A DNA stretch of 64,000 nucleotides. It comes from Cyclobacterium plantarum. GTDB taxonomy: Bacteria > Bacteroidota > Bacteroidia > Cytophagales > Cyclobacteriaceae. A program made the position numbers and the translations under genes. Positions 46,748 to 56,283 of the stretch are shown here, one piece after another (the stretch's first letter is position 1; each line of letters starts with the position of its first letter). Location of the stretch: the NCBI RefSeq assembly GCF_011290685.1, contig NZ_JAANYN010000001.1, positions 665,325 to 729,324 on the forward strand, written 5' to 3'. The notes below the pieces were generated by a model, which made no database searches, was not told where the DNA came from, and saw only the letters and a program-made list of their open reading frames with translations.

Positions 46748-47889
46748 GCTTCTGATGGATTTGAAGTTGCGGACATTGCTCTTCTTTTCTCATATTTAAA
46801 GACTTTTCCTACCATGATGAAAAGCATGGGGTAAAGGAAAATTCCCAAAAAAGTGGCCAATCCTATTCCGCCAAGAAGTGCCATTCCCATTACTTTTCGG
46901 GCTTCGGCCCCCGATCCCGATGCTAAAATCAAGGGAAGAATGCCCAAAACAAAAGAAAACACCGTCATCAGGATTGGGCGGAAGCGCAATCGGGCCGCTT
47001 CGATCGCAGCATCAAAAAGAGAAAGCCCTTCGTCAAATTTCATCTTCGCAAACTCCACGATCAATATGGCGTTTTTGGCAGCCATTGCGATCAGGAGAAT
47101 GAGGGAAATTTGCGCAAAAATGTTGTTTTCAAAGCTCAGACTAAATGTGCGAGCCAGTGCCAAAAACAAGAAGGCCCCAAACAAAGCAAAAGGGGTGCCT
47201 AGCAGGATGCTCAAGGGCAGGGACCAGCTTTCGTATTGAGCCGCCAATATCAGGAATACCAGAAAGAAGGAGAAAGCGAAAATGAGTCCTGCCGACCCGG
47301 AAGAAGCCTTCTCCTGGAAGCTCATTCCGCTCCAGCTGAATTCCATGTTTTCAGGAAGCACTTCCCTGGCAACCTCTTCTAATGCGTTCAAGGCCTGAAT
47401 GGAACTATAACCTGTAGCCGGGATACCAGTGACTTCTGCCGAACGGAACAAGTTGAAACGGTTGGTGTATTCCGGGCCACTGACCTCGTTGACTTTCAGA
47501 AAGGTGCTGATGGGAACGGACTCTCCGTCGTAGTTTTTCACGTAAAAGAGATCTAGTCCGTGTTCGTTTTGCCGGTATTCCGATTCTGCCTGAATATAGG
47601 CCCGGTAGGTTCTGCCAAATTTTGAAAAATCATTGACATAAGCTCCTCCCAGGAAGGCACCAAAAGTCTGGTAAAGGTCCTGCAAATTCACGCCGGTTTT
47701 CAACACCTTATCGGTATCCAGTTCGATAAACCTTTGGGGCACTGAGGCTTGATACTGGGTGGAGGCGCGGGCAATTTCAGGCCGCTGGTTGGCAGCGGCG
47801 ATAAAGGCACGGGTATGTTGGAAAAGATATTGGGGATCTTCCCCGATTTTGTCCTGGATCATCAGGCTGAAACCAGAGCCGGAACCCAA
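46744..47889 (-). CDS. RND efflux permease, C-terminal fragment
   Basis: 381 residues covering the second porter loop and TM8-12. Seen: GSGSGFSLMIQDK, the second transmembrane set (IFAFSFFLVFLILAAQYESWSLPLSILL), the proton-relay lysine in MAAKNAILIVEFAK, and a normal C-terminus. No good start codon exists, only a TTG at 47889 inside conserved sequence, so it is not an independent gene; it is translated only if the upstream frameshift is bypassed. Confidence 0.82.
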   Translation of the reverse strand: MGSGSGFSLMIQDKIGEDPQYLFQHTRAFIAAANQRPEIARASTQYQASVPQRFIELDTDKVLKTGVNLQDLYQTFGAFLGGAYVNDFSKFGRTYRAYIQAESEYRQNEHGLDLFYVKNYDGESVPISTFLKVNEVSGPEYTNRFNLFRSAEVTGIPATGYSSIQALNALEEVAREVLPENMEFSWSGMSFQEKASSGSAGLIFAFSFFLVFLILAAQYESWSLPLSILLGTPFALFGAFLFLALARTFSLSFENNIFAQISLILLIAMAAKNAILIVEFAKMKFDEGLSLFDAAIEAARLRFRPILMTVFSFVLGILPLILASGSGAEARKVMGMALLGGIGLATFLGIFLYPMLFIMVGKVFKYEKRRAMSATSNPSEA

Positions 47890-47932
47890 TCCGGGAATTG
47901 CTGGCGGACCAAACGCAAAAGTGATGGCATCT

Positions 47933-49921
47933 TTAATTTCCAGGGATAGGATGCCATTTATTTTTTTGTGCGACTAATTTGGCTGTCTGATCTCCTCGTT
48001 CATCCCAGTCTTTCAGGGAAATAAACATAAAGGCCGCATTGGTACTCAGGGCATCAGCCAGCATGTTGTAGCCTACTGCGGATGAATAAGTTTCGATTTC
48101 GGGTATTTTGGCAAGTAGTTCTTCTATTCTTTTTACCACTTCATCTGAGCGTTGCAAACTGGCCGCATTGGGCAGCTGCGCACTCAGAAAAATATAGCCT
48201 TGATCTTCCTCCGGTATGAAACCACCTGGCAACCTTGCTCCCAGAACGGCTGCTGCAAGCAGGGTGAATAGGATGAAAACAGCTCCACGCATCAGTTTTC
48301 CTGAAATCACCGTGGTAAAAGAGGTATAAGATAGGGTAGTTTTGTCAAATGCCCGGTTAAACCGGTCAAAAAACCTTTGGAGCAAGTTTTTACTTTTTAC
48401 CTCCTCAGACTTTGGTTTCAATATCAGCGAACAGAGGGCAGGAGAAAGAGAAAGTGCATTGATACTGGAAATGATCACCGATACCGCAATGGTAATGGCA
48501 AACTGCTGGTACAATTTACCTGTAATTCCCGCAATTCCGACCACCGGTACAAAAACCGCCACCAATACCAGGCTTGTGGCAATAATGGGCGCGGTCACTT
48601 CACCCATGGCCTCGGTAGTGGCTTTTTTCACCCCCAGGCCCTGTTCCATTTTAACCTGGACCGCCTCTACCACTACAATGGCATCGTCTACCACGATGCC
48701 AATGGCCAAAACCAAGCCCAGCAGCGACAATACATTGATACTGAAACCCAACATTGGAAAAAGCATAAAGGCACCGATCAGGGAGATGGGCACCGCCAGT
48801 GTTGGGATCAGGGTAGCCCGCCAGTCCTGGATGAATAGGAATACCACCAATATTACCAAAACCAAAGCGATGATCAGGGTTTCTATAATTTCATCAATGC
48901 CCGCTACGATGGGCTTGGTGGCATCCAGTGAAATTCCATAGTCGATGCCTTCCGGAAAGCCTTGTGAGAGGGCTTCCAGTTCTTTTTTTACGTCTTCGGC
49001 TACTTGCACTGCATTTGAGCCAGGGGATTGGTAAATTGAGATCAGGGCCGCATCCGAGCCGTTGGTACGCGTAAAGGCACTGTAACTTTCCGTTCCCAGT
49101 TCTACCCGGGCGATGTCTTTGAGCCGAACCTGCGATCCATCCGGGTGGGTTCTGACCACGATTTCCTGGAAGGCCTCTTCCGTTTGCAGACGTTCCGGTA
49201 GCCGGACCACATAGGTGAATTCGGTGCCCGGTGGTGCCGGTTCGGCCCCCAGCTTACCCCCTGGCACAATGGTGTTCTGAGCGCGTATAGCCTGTGTAAT
49301 TTCACTGATGGTAAGGCCCAACCTGGAAAGGCGGTCGGGTTGCACCCAGATGCGCATGGAATAATCTGAGGCGCCAATCACACTCACCCTTCCTACACCT
49401 GGTATCCGCGCCAGCCGGTCCTTGATATTGATCATGGCATAATTGCCCAGGAATTGTTGATCGTAGGACTGGGTAGGAGAAACCAGGGAGATTAAAAGCA
49501 GGGTGTTGGACATGGACTTCTCTGTGGTTACCCCCATTCGGGTAACTTCTTCAGGAAGCTTGGCCATGGCAGAGGATACGCGGTTTTGGGTAAAAACGGT
49601 GTTCATGTCCGGGTCCGTTCCAATATCAAAGGTGACCTGAATGCCCATGGTGCCGTCATTGGAATTGGTAGATTTCATGTAGATCATGTTTTCCACCCCG
49701 TTAATCTGTTGTTCCAGTGCCGTGGCTACGGATTGCTCCACCGATATGGCATTGGCACCGGTGTATTTGGCACTTACACGGACTACGGGAGGCGTGATGT
49801 CCGGGTATTGCTCTATGGGTAGGGTGGAAAGGGATACCAGCCCCACCGTAACGGTGATAATGGAAATCACTATGGCCACTATAGGCCTTCTGACGAAAAA
49901 ATGATGCTGCGAATCATTCAT
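47933..49921 (-). CDS. RND efflux permease, N-terminal fragment
   Basis: 662 residues covering TM1, the first porter loop and TM2-7. Seen: the N-terminal FFVRRPIVAIVISIITVTVGLVSL, porter segment IEQYPDITPPVVRVSAKYTGA, and the TM4 proton-relay aspartates in LAIGIVVDDAIVVVEAV. It starts at an ATG that overlaps the adaptor stop (ATGA). All motifs of the half are intact. The reading frame is lost in the poly-A run after TAKLVAQ. Confidence 0.88.
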   Translation of the reverse strand: MNDSQHHFFVRRPIVAIVISIITVTVGLVSLSTLPIEQYPDITPPVVRVSAKYTGANAISVEQSVATALEQQINGVENMIYMKSTNSNDGTMGIQVTFDIGTDPDMNTVFTQNRVSSAMAKLPEEVTRMGVTTEKSMSNTLLLISLVSPTQSYDQQFLGNYAMINIKDRLARIPGVGRVSVIGASDYSMRIWVQPDRLSRLGLTISEITQAIRAQNTIVPGGKLGAEPAPPGTEFTYVVRLPERLQTEEAFQEIVVRTHPDGSQVRLKDIARVELGTESYSAFTRTNGSDAALISIYQSPGSNAVQVAEDVKKELEALSQGFPEGIDYGISLDATKPIVAGIDEIIETLIIALVLVILVVFLFIQDWRATLIPTLAVPISLIGAFMLFPMLGFSINVLSLLGLVLAIGIVVDDAIVVVEAVQVKMEQGLGVKKATTEAMGEVTAPIIATSLVLVAVFVPVVGIAGITGKLYQQFAITIAVSVIISSINALSLSPALCSLILKPKSEEVKSKNLLQRFFDRFNRAFDKTTLSYTSFTTVISGKLMRGAVFILFTLLAAAVLGARLPGGFIPEEDQGYIFLSAQLPNAASLQRSDEVVKRIEELLAKIPEIETYSSAVGYNMLADALSTNAAFMFISLKDWDERGDQTAKLVAQKNKWHPIPGN

Positions 49922-51054
49922 TGGTTTACCGGGTTGAATGAAACAAGTTCAGGACTTACTTTCTGACCGGATTGAACGGCCATCAATCCCTCCAACAAAA
50001 CTTTTTCACCTTTTTCCAAACCGGATTTGATGACGAACATGTCCTGGTACTCGTCCAAAAGTTCTACCCGCTTCTGGGTAACAAGACCGTCCGAACCAAC
50101 GGTAAAAACATTGTAAAAACCCTGTAGTTCTACCACGCAGCGCTGGGGTACAACCAATGCCTGCTCCAGTAGGGTGACAATACTTTTTACTTTCCCAAAC
50201 TGACCGGGGCGGATCAGGCCATCGGGATTAGGGAAAATGCTTTGCACCAGAATGGTACCGGTCCCCGGGTCCACATTTCTGTCCAGAAAGGTGATTTTAC
50301 CTGTATAGGGAAATTTCTCCCCATCCGCCAGATACAATTCCAGTGGATGACTGATGCGATTCAGCCCCGCTTCCCCATCCTGCATCAGTTGCTTGTAAAA
50401 AGCAATGTAGTCCTTTTCGTTGAGGAAAAACTCCACCACCACACTGTCGATTTTGGAAATGGTATTTAAAATTACCGGGTTAGGACTTTTTCCCACATAC
50501 TCCCCCTCTTTCGCTTTTGTTTTCCCGATGATGCCACTTATGGGTGCATATATGTTGGCGTAACCCAGGTTTACTTTAGCCAGATTCAAATTGGCTTCCG
50601 CAGCCTTTACCGCTTCTTCTGAGGCATCCCTCCGGGCCATGGCAGCGTCAAGGTCTCTTTTGCTAATGGCATTGATGTCAGCCAGAGGGGCTATTCTCGC
50701 CAGATCGTTTTCAGCATTAACCCGATTTACTTCTGCTTCCGACAACATGCTTTCCTCCCTGCTAACACTAAGTCGAAAGGGATGGTCATCTATGCTGTAA
50801 AGGAGTTGGCCTTTGCTGACGGTGAGGCCTTCACGAAAATGAATCTTTTCTACAAAACCATCTACCCGGGCACGGATAGGAATATCTGCTTTACCGTATA
50901 CCTGACCTACAAACTCTTTATACAAGGGTACCTGTTTTTCCTGCACTTCTACTGCCTTCAGATTTGGAATGGCTTCCTGTTGCACTTCCTTTTTTCTGCA
51001 GGAGAGGAGAAAAAGGAAAAAGGATATATAAAATAGCGGATAAAACTTTTTCAT
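49918..51054 (-). CDS. RND efflux periplasmic adaptor lipoprotein (membrane fusion protein)
   Basis: Links the inner-membrane pump to the TolC-like channel. Seen: lipobox FLFLLSC, the lipoyl-like segment (VEVQEKQVPLYKEFVGQVYGKADIPIRARVDGFVEKIHFREG), an alpha-hairpin with SEAEVNRVNAENDLARIAPLADINAISKRDLDAA, the second lipoyl half NLGYANIYAPISGIIGKTKAKEGEYVG, and beta-barrel and membrane-proximal domains ending DMFVIKSGLEKGEKVLLEGL. The ATG at 51054 fits the signal peptide better than the 51108 start. It heads the efflux operon. Confidence 0.94.
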   Translation of the reverse strand: MKKFYPLFYISFFLFLLSCRKKEVQQEAIPNLKAVEVQEKQVPLYKEFVGQVYGKADIPIRARVDGFVEKIHFREGLTVSKGQLLYSIDDHPFRLSVSREESMLSEAEVNRVNAENDLARIAPLADINAISKRDLDAAMARRDASEEAVKAAEANLNLAKVNLGYANIYAPISGIIGKTKAKEGEYVGKSPNPVILNTISKIDSVVVEFFLNEKDYIAFYKQLMQDGEAGLNRISHPLELYLADGEKFPYTGKITFLDRNVDPGTGTILVQSIFPNPDGLIRPGQFGKVKSIVTLLEQALVVPQRCVVELQGFYNVFTVGSDGLVTQKRVELLDEYQDMFVIKSGLEKGEKVLLEGLMAVQSGQKVSPELVSFNPVNQ

Positions 51055-51592
51055 GCCGGTTAGTTTTCTGGAAACATGCCCATAATTAAGATTTAATTTT
51101 GAGAACAATATACTTATGATTTGGATGAAATCAATTGGTTTTAAAATATTAATATAAAAAAAATTGACTTTGTAATATAAAATACATATAACTTTAATGA
51201 TTTTATAAAGGACTGTAAATTAGTATATAACATTATTACCCATAGAGATAACCGAGTTTTTATTACTTTATTTAATGCCGTTTATGTAAACAAGTGGAAT
51301 TTTTTTAGGTTTGAATAGGAGCTGTTTAGGTATAGATTGAAAAACTGTGTAGATATGCTCTGCAAAAATTTTCCTTATCGGATTTTTTGGGAAAGTGGTT
51401 TCTTGCCGGGATAAGGTCCAAATGCATAAAGAAAATTAGTAGCTCAAAAATTATTATGTGTAATAATTACATTTTATATTTGATAGGTCTTCCTTTTTAG
51501 GGAGACAGTATCTGCTAAGCAGGGAATAGTGAAAGTATCGCCCTTGAGGTTAATTCCCCAATCCGCTCATAAACCTATCAAACCCAAATACC
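51055..51592. other. Divergent intergenic region with a promoter element
   Basis: Very AT-rich spacer between the efflux operon and the xylanase gene. TATATTTG at 51475-51482 matches the TAnnTTTG -7 consensus and could drive the xylanase gene; no good -33 element was seen. No gene is apparent. The efflux promoter should lie near the left side. Confidence 0.5.
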
Positions 51593-52735
51593 ATGAAAAA
51601 TAATTGGATAAAAACAATCAGCTTACTTTCTCTGGCAATCCTTTCCCTTGGGATGGGCAGCAGGATGCTGTCCCAAACTGAAGGATTAGATAGCAAGGGC
51701 CTGAAAGATGCCTTTGAAGGAAAATTCCTTATCGGGACGGCATTGAATGGGGCCCAAATCAACGGCAGGGACCAGCAATCCATTGAATTGCTCAAAGCAA
51801 ATTTCAATTCCATTGTTGCTGAGAATGTGATGAAAAGCGGTCCCCTCCAGCCGGAAGAAGGAGCGTTCAATTTCTCGTCAGCAGATAAATTTGTGGACTT
51901 AGGCGAATCGCTTGGGCTGCATGTGGTAGGGCATAACCTTATTTGGCACTCCCAGGCACCCGGCTGGTTTTTTGTGGATGAGGAAGGCAATGAGGTATCC
52001 AAAGAAGTATTGATAGGCAGAATGGAGACCCATATCAAGACCGTGGTGGGCAGGTACAAGGGGAGGGTCGATGGCTGGGATGTGGTCAATGAAGCCATCC
52101 TGGATGATGGTACCTGGAGAAAAAGCAAGTTTTACGAAATCATTGGTGAAGACTTTATGAAATTGGCCTTTCAATTTGCCCATGAAGCTGACCCGGAGGC
52201 GGAGCTCTATTACAACGATTATTCCATGGCCTTGCCGGGCAAAAGGGAAGGCGTAGTAAAAATGGTTAAAAAACTTCAGGAGCAAGGTGTAAAAGTAGAC
52301 GGAATAGGCATGCAGGGTCACATTGGTCTGGAGCATCCTGCCATTGAGGAATTTGAAAAAAGCATTGCCGCTTATTCCGGACTTGGCCTTACCGTTATAA
52401 TCACGGAATTGGATATGTCGGTGCTTCCATCCCCCGGAAGAAATACCGGAGCCGATGTGGGAACAAACTTTGACTATGAGCAAAGCATCAATCCCTATCA
52501 GGAAGGCCTGCCTGATTCCGTTCGGCAAAAGTTTGATCGACGGTATGTGGATTTTTTTAAGCTATTTCTGAAACACCAGGAGAAAATATCAAGGGTTACC
52601 TTTTGGGGCATAGCGGATCAACATTCCTGGAAAAACAACTGGCCTGTAAGGGGAAGGACAGATTACCCCCTGATGTTCGACAGAAATTACCAACCAAAAT
52701 CCGTCGTTAATGCCCTTATGGAATTGGTGGAATAG
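51593..52735 (+). CDS. GH10 endo-1,4-beta-xylanase, secreted
   Basis: Cleaves internal beta-1,4 bonds of xylan with retention. Seen: signal peptide ending RMLSQ (secreted or periplasmic; no lipobox), and a single GH10 TIM barrel with WHSQAPGWF, the acid/base glutamate E167 in DVVNEAI, YYNDYSM, GIGMQGHIGL, and the nucleophile E272 in ITELDMS, ending in TFWGIADQHSWKNNWP. No carbohydrate-binding module is attached. It precedes a GH43 gene by about 200 bases on the same strand, so the two may act in sequence on xylan or arabinoxylan. Confidence 0.95.
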   Translation: MKNNWIKTISLLSLAILSLGMGSRMLSQTEGLDSKGLKDAFEGKFLIGTALNGAQINGRDQQSIELLKANFNSIVAENVMKSGPLQPEEGAFNFSSADKFVDLGESLGLHVVGHNLIWHSQAPGWFFVDEEGNEVSKEVLIGRMETHIKTVVGRYKGRVDGWDVVNEAILDDGTWRKSKFYEIIGEDFMKLAFQFAHEADPEAELYYNDYSMALPGKREGVVKMVKKLQEQGVKVDGIGMQGHIGLEHPAIEEFEKSIAAYSGLGLTVIITELDMSVLPSPGRNTGADVGTNFDYEQSINPYQEGLPDSVRQKFDRRYVDFFKLFLKHQEKISRVTFWGIADQHSWKNNWPVRGRTDYPLMFDRNYQPKSVVNALMELVE

Positions 52736-52934
52736 CAGGGCACAGCCGCTTGACAATCCAGGGTATTTCTCCGGGGCTGTTCGTTAAAGAAGAATCAATA
52801 ATTACCCCACTTTGCCAGCGGTAGTTGAATTTATGAAAATAGTACCGCTCTTTTTTAATAAGGAGCCAGGCAATGCCCCAGCCAATTAAATACCCAATTA
52901 GAAAGCAATACATGCCCTAAAACAAACTGACATC

Positions 52935-54653
52935 ATGAGAAACAGACAAACCTTAATCCTGGTAATATTGATGGCACTGAGCCCCATTTTCGTCGTCCAT
53001 AGTCAACAAATGGGCGAAAACTCAGTGGTATTCTCAAAGGTGGTGTATCAGGGGAATGATCAGGTATACCAAAAATATCCTTTGGAGGCGGGTGAATTTT
53101 ACAATCCCATCCTTCAGGGTTGTTATCCGGATCCTTCCATCACAAGAAAGGGGGATGATTATTATTTGGTTTGTTCTTCTTTTTCCATGTTTCCAGGTGT
53201 ACCCCTTTTTCACTCCAATGATTTGGTAAATTGGACACAACTCGGGCATGTACTTGACCGGAAATCCCAACTGAAAGTGGAGCATGGCGGGATCAGTGCG
53301 GGTATTTACGCACCGGATATTCTCTACAATCCCCACAACGAAACTTTCTATATGATTACCACGCAGTTTGCAGGAGGTATGGGGAATATCCTGGTAAAAA
53401 CCAAAGATCCAAAACAGGGCTGGTCTGACCCCATCAAGCTGGATTTTGGGGGTATTGATCCTGCCCTGTTTTTTGATGAGGATGGCAAAGCCTATGTGGT
53501 GCACAACGATGCGCCCGATCCGGGCAAGGAGCAGTATACCGGTCATCGGGTAATCAAAATCTGGGAATATGATGTGGAGGCCGATCAGGTGATCAAAGGC
53601 ACGGACAAGATCATTGTGGATGGAGGGGTAGATATCACCGAGCAACCCATTTGGATTGAGGCACCACATATATACAAGAAAGACGGCAGGTATTACCTGA
53701 TGTGTGCCGAAGGAGGTACCGGAGATTGGCACAGTGAAGTGATTTTTGTAAGTGACAGCCCTAAAGGACCCTATATTCCCGCTCCCGGTAATCCCATCCT
53801 TACCCAGCGGTACTTTGCCAAAGACCGGGAAAACAAAGTGGACTGGGCCGGACATGCCGACCTGGTATTGGGGCCGGATGATCAATATTATGGGGTTTTT
53901 CTGGGTATTCGCCCCAACGAAAAAGGCAGGGTAAATACCGGCAGGGAAACATTTATCCTTCCGGTGGATTGGTCCGGTGAATTTCCCGTGTTTGAAAATG
54001 GCTTAATCCCTTTGGAACCCAAGCTAAAAATGCCAGGAGGAGTTTTGGAAAATAAAACCGCACAGGAGGGCTTTTTTCCCAATGGAAACTTTACCTACAG
54101 GGAGGAATTTAAATCAGATAAGCTGGATTATCGGTGGATAGGTTTGAGGGGTCCCCGGGAGGAGTTTATTTCCTTTGGCAATGGTGGCCTGACCATCCAG
54201 CCATTTGAAGTAAATATCAAGGAGGTGAAACCCACTTCTACGCTTTTTTACAGGCAGCAGCATAAGGATTTTTCCTTTACAGCCAGCATGGAATACCAGC
54301 CCCGGGCAGACAATGAATTGGCAGGAATTACCTGTCTCCAAAGCGAAAAGTTCAACTACGTTTTTGGCATCACCAAAACAGGCAATGATTTTCATGTATT
54401 GCTGGAGCGGACCGAAGAGGGAGTTTCCAGGATTATCGCCAGCCGGAAACTGGCCTTCAATGGCCCGGTTCAGCTTCGGGTGCAGGCTGATGGGGATGAT
54501 TACCTGTTTAGTTATGCTTTACCGGGAGCTGATTTTGTCAGTTTGGGAGGGCCTGTATCCGGAGATATTCTGTCTACCAATGTGGCAGGAGGCTTTACAG
54601 GAAATTTGATAGGATTATACGCCACCAGGGCCAATGATGCGAAGCCCGATTGA
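52935..54653 (+). CDS. GH43 family glycosidase (beta-xylosidase/arabinofuranosidase-like)
   Basis: Exported enzyme that hydrolyses xylo-oligosaccharides or arabinofuranosyl side chains with inversion. Seen: signal peptide ending VVHSQ, catalytic base D66 in YPDPS, pKa modulator aspartate in GGIDPALFFDEDGKAYVV, general acid E242 in WIEAPHIYKKDGRYYL, the five-bladed propeller to about residue 370, and a C-terminal beta-sandwich (from about 385) of the beta-xylosidase C-terminal type, which shapes the active site. Xylosidase versus arabinofuranosidase activity cannot be decided. It pairs with the GH10 gene upstream. Confidence 0.93.
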   Translation: MRNRQTLILVILMALSPIFVVHSQQMGENSVVFSKVVYQGNDQVYQKYPLEAGEFYNPILQGCYPDPSITRKGDDYYLVCSSFSMFPGVPLFHSNDLVNWTQLGHVLDRKSQLKVEHGGISAGIYAPDILYNPHNETFYMITTQFAGGMGNILVKTKDPKQGWSDPIKLDFGGIDPALFFDEDGKAYVVHNDAPDPGKEQYTGHRVIKIWEYDVEADQVIKGTDKIIVDGGVDITEQPIWIEAPHIYKKDGRYYLMCAEGGTGDWHSEVIFVSDSPKGPYIPAPGNPILTQRYFAKDRENKVDWAGHADLVLGPDDQYYGVFLGIRPNEKGRVNTGRETFILPVDWSGEFPVFENGLIPLEPKLKMPGGVLENKTAQEGFFPNGNFTYREEFKSDKLDYRWIGLRGPREEFISFGNGGLTIQPFEVNIKEVKPTSTLFYRQQHKDFSFTASMEYQPRADNELAGITCLQSEKFNYVFGITKTGNDFHVLLERTEEGVSRIIASRKLAFNGPVQLRVQADGDDYLFSYALPGADFVSLGGPVSGDILSTNVAGGFTGNLIGLYATRANDAKPD

Positions 54654-54739
54654 CATTTGGCAACTGCTGAGGCAGGGAATACCCGGATAAAGGAATTTTT
54701 ACCAGGTTTGACAGAGAATTCCCCTCAGTAGGTGTTTGT

Positions 54740-54860
54740 GAACAGCCGTTTCCGATAGCAGGCACCATGTATTCCTGGTTTTCCTGAAAATTCTACATGG
54801 GAGAAATTTGTCAGCTGTTCAAATTCCACACAGGTGCCTGGTGAAATCTTGTTTTTTTTT
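54740..54860 (+). ncRNA. Candidate structured RNA leader or attenuator (pseudoknot-like)
   Basis: Four interleaved complementary arms: GAACAGC (54740-54746), CAGGCACC (54759-54766), GCTGTTC (54814-54820) and GGTGCCTG (54833-54840). The first pairs with the third and the second with the fourth, which gives a pseudoknot order, around an inner hairpin CCATGTA/TACATGG. A T-run follows at 54852-54860, so the last stem could act as a terminator. It sits between the GH43 gene and the methyltransferase gene. No known riboswitch family is recognised. Confidence 0.35.
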
Positions 54861-54914
54861 AATAGATTTAACTGGATTTCAGTAATTTAATATTGTTGGT
54901 GTTATAAAAAGAAA

Positions 54915-55595
54915 ATGGCTTTTGAATTAAAGAACGTTGTGCCCTGGGGACGAAATCTGGACGAATATAAAAGCATGTTCAACCTGACTGATGCTGAGTT
55001 GAATAAAAAAATTATCAGTTTTGGAGACGGGCCGGCAAGTTTCAACTATAGCATGTTTAAATTTAACAAAAGCGTTATTTCGATTGATCCTATTTATGGG
55101 TTCTCGGTGGATGAATTGAAAAGAAAGATCAAAGAAACTAAGGACATTGTGATCAATCAGACCCGCAATAATGCTGAAAATTTTGTTTGGACAAAGATTA
55201 AAAATATTCAGGAACTGGAAACAATCCGATTATCAGCAATGAATCTCTTTCTCCAGGACTTTGAATCAGGTAAAAGAGAGGGTCGGTATATCAACCACGA
55301 AATGCCAGATAAAACCAATTTTGCCGATTCAACCTTCGACCTGGGACTAAGCTCACATTTCTTAATTTTGTATGCCCAACTCGGACTTGATTTTCACCTG
55401 TCTGCAATGACCGAGATGCTGAGGGTCGCCAAAGAGATCAGGATTTTTCCTATTTTGGATTTGGATGCACATAAACCGGCACTATTGGCCCATTTGGTGG
55501 AGCATTTTGGGAAAAATTTCAAAGTGGAAATCCAAAGGGTAGATTATGAATTCCAGAAGAACGGCAATGAAATGTTGCGTATAAAAAGAAAATGA
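54915..55595 (+). CDS. SAM-dependent methyltransferase (unassigned)
   Basis: 226 residues. Seen: N-terminal VVPWGRNLDEYKSMF, SAM-binding motif I as IISFGDGPASFN, an acidic second strand VISIDPIYGFS, and a post-motif segment DSTFDLGLSSHFLILY followed by MLRVAKEIRIFPILDL. This layout is recognisable as a Bacteroidota/firmicute-type SAM methyltransferase of unknown substrate. No signal peptide, so it is cytoplasmic. It appears monocistronic, preceded by the structured leader. Confidence 0.8.
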   Translation: MAFELKNVVPWGRNLDEYKSMFNLTDAELNKKIISFGDGPASFNYSMFKFNKSVISIDPIYGFSVDELKRKIKETKDIVINQTRNNAENFVWTKIKNIQELETIRLSAMNLFLQDFESGKREGRYINHEMPDKTNFADSTFDLGLSSHFLILYAQLGLDFHLSAMTEMLRVAKEIRIFPILDLDAHKPALLAHLVEHFGKNFKVEIQRVDYEFQKNGNEMLRIKRK

Positions 55596-55742
55596 AAGTT
55601 GATTCCCATGGACGGATTCCTGTTTTATAATGGGAAAGAGAAAAAATTTGTTTACAGGTTATAAAGACCGTGTTTTAATCTGGGAAAAAGCCTCAGTAGA
55701 AATACCGATAAAAAATTAAAAAAAATGAACCAATGAAATGGC

Positions 55743-56108
55743 ATGACAACAACAGCGGAACACGATGAACGCATGGCCAAAATGACCTTTGCAACGGTTT
55801 ATCCCCATTATGTCAGCAAGGTGGAGAAAAAAGGCAGGACCAAAGCCGAACTGCATCAGGTGATCTATTGGCTGACAGGATTTGATGAGAAAAAGGTTGA
55901 GGAATTGATACAGCGAAAGGTGACTTTTGAGACATTCTTTGAGGAAGCAAGATTAAATCCCAATGCCGAGTTGATTAAAGGGCTGATCTGTGGATACCGG
56001 GTGGAGGAAATCACTACTCCACTGACCAAAAAAGTAAGGTACCTGGACAAGCTGGTGGACGAATTGGCAAAGGGGAAGAAGATGGAGGAGATTTTGCGGG
56101 AAGGGTAA
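55743..56108 (+). CDS. DUF2200 domain protein
   Basis: 121-residue soluble protein matching the DUF2200 family along its length: [76 protein letters not shown] and [20 protein letters not shown]. The family has no known activity. Codon 1 is an ATG directly before the conserved region. Confidence 0.9.
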   Translation: MTTTAEHDERMAKMTFATVYPHYVSKVEKKGRTKAELHQVIYWLTGFDEKKVEELIQRKVTFETFFEEARLNPNAELIKGLICGYRVEEITTPLTKKVRYLDKLVDELAKGKKMEEILREG

Positions 56109-56283
56109 ATGGCGCACCGGTCCACCTTTTGACCGGGCGCTTGTATCCATGCAACGATGGATGCATTTTTCTATTCAGGGCTTATATTTTTGAGTCCCTG
56201 TAGAACGCCTGCCCTGGAGCTTGCGTTTTTAGGATAGGTTATGACAAGTAAAGGAACCTGTTTACAATTAAAAATAAGATGAT

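Larger units (their letters stand above)
46744..49921 (-). pseudogene. RND efflux permease (AcrB/MexB-like) disrupted by a frameshift
   Basis: The two adjacent reading frames together span an entire HAE1-type RND pump (about 1050 residues). The first ends after DERGDQTAKLVAQ in a run of seven A (47961-47967 on the plus strand as T7) and then stops within 12 codons. In the other frame the expected continuation INGILSLEIKDAITFAFGPPAIPGLGS follows at once, so one extra A in the run explains the break. The cause may be a true mutation, a sequencing error at a homopolymer, or slippage that restores the frame. Confidence 0.8.

Noticed and set aside
52716-52913. 65-codon minus-strand frame with a hydrophobic start
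   Set aside because: It overlaps the end of the xylanase gene and has no supporting motif.
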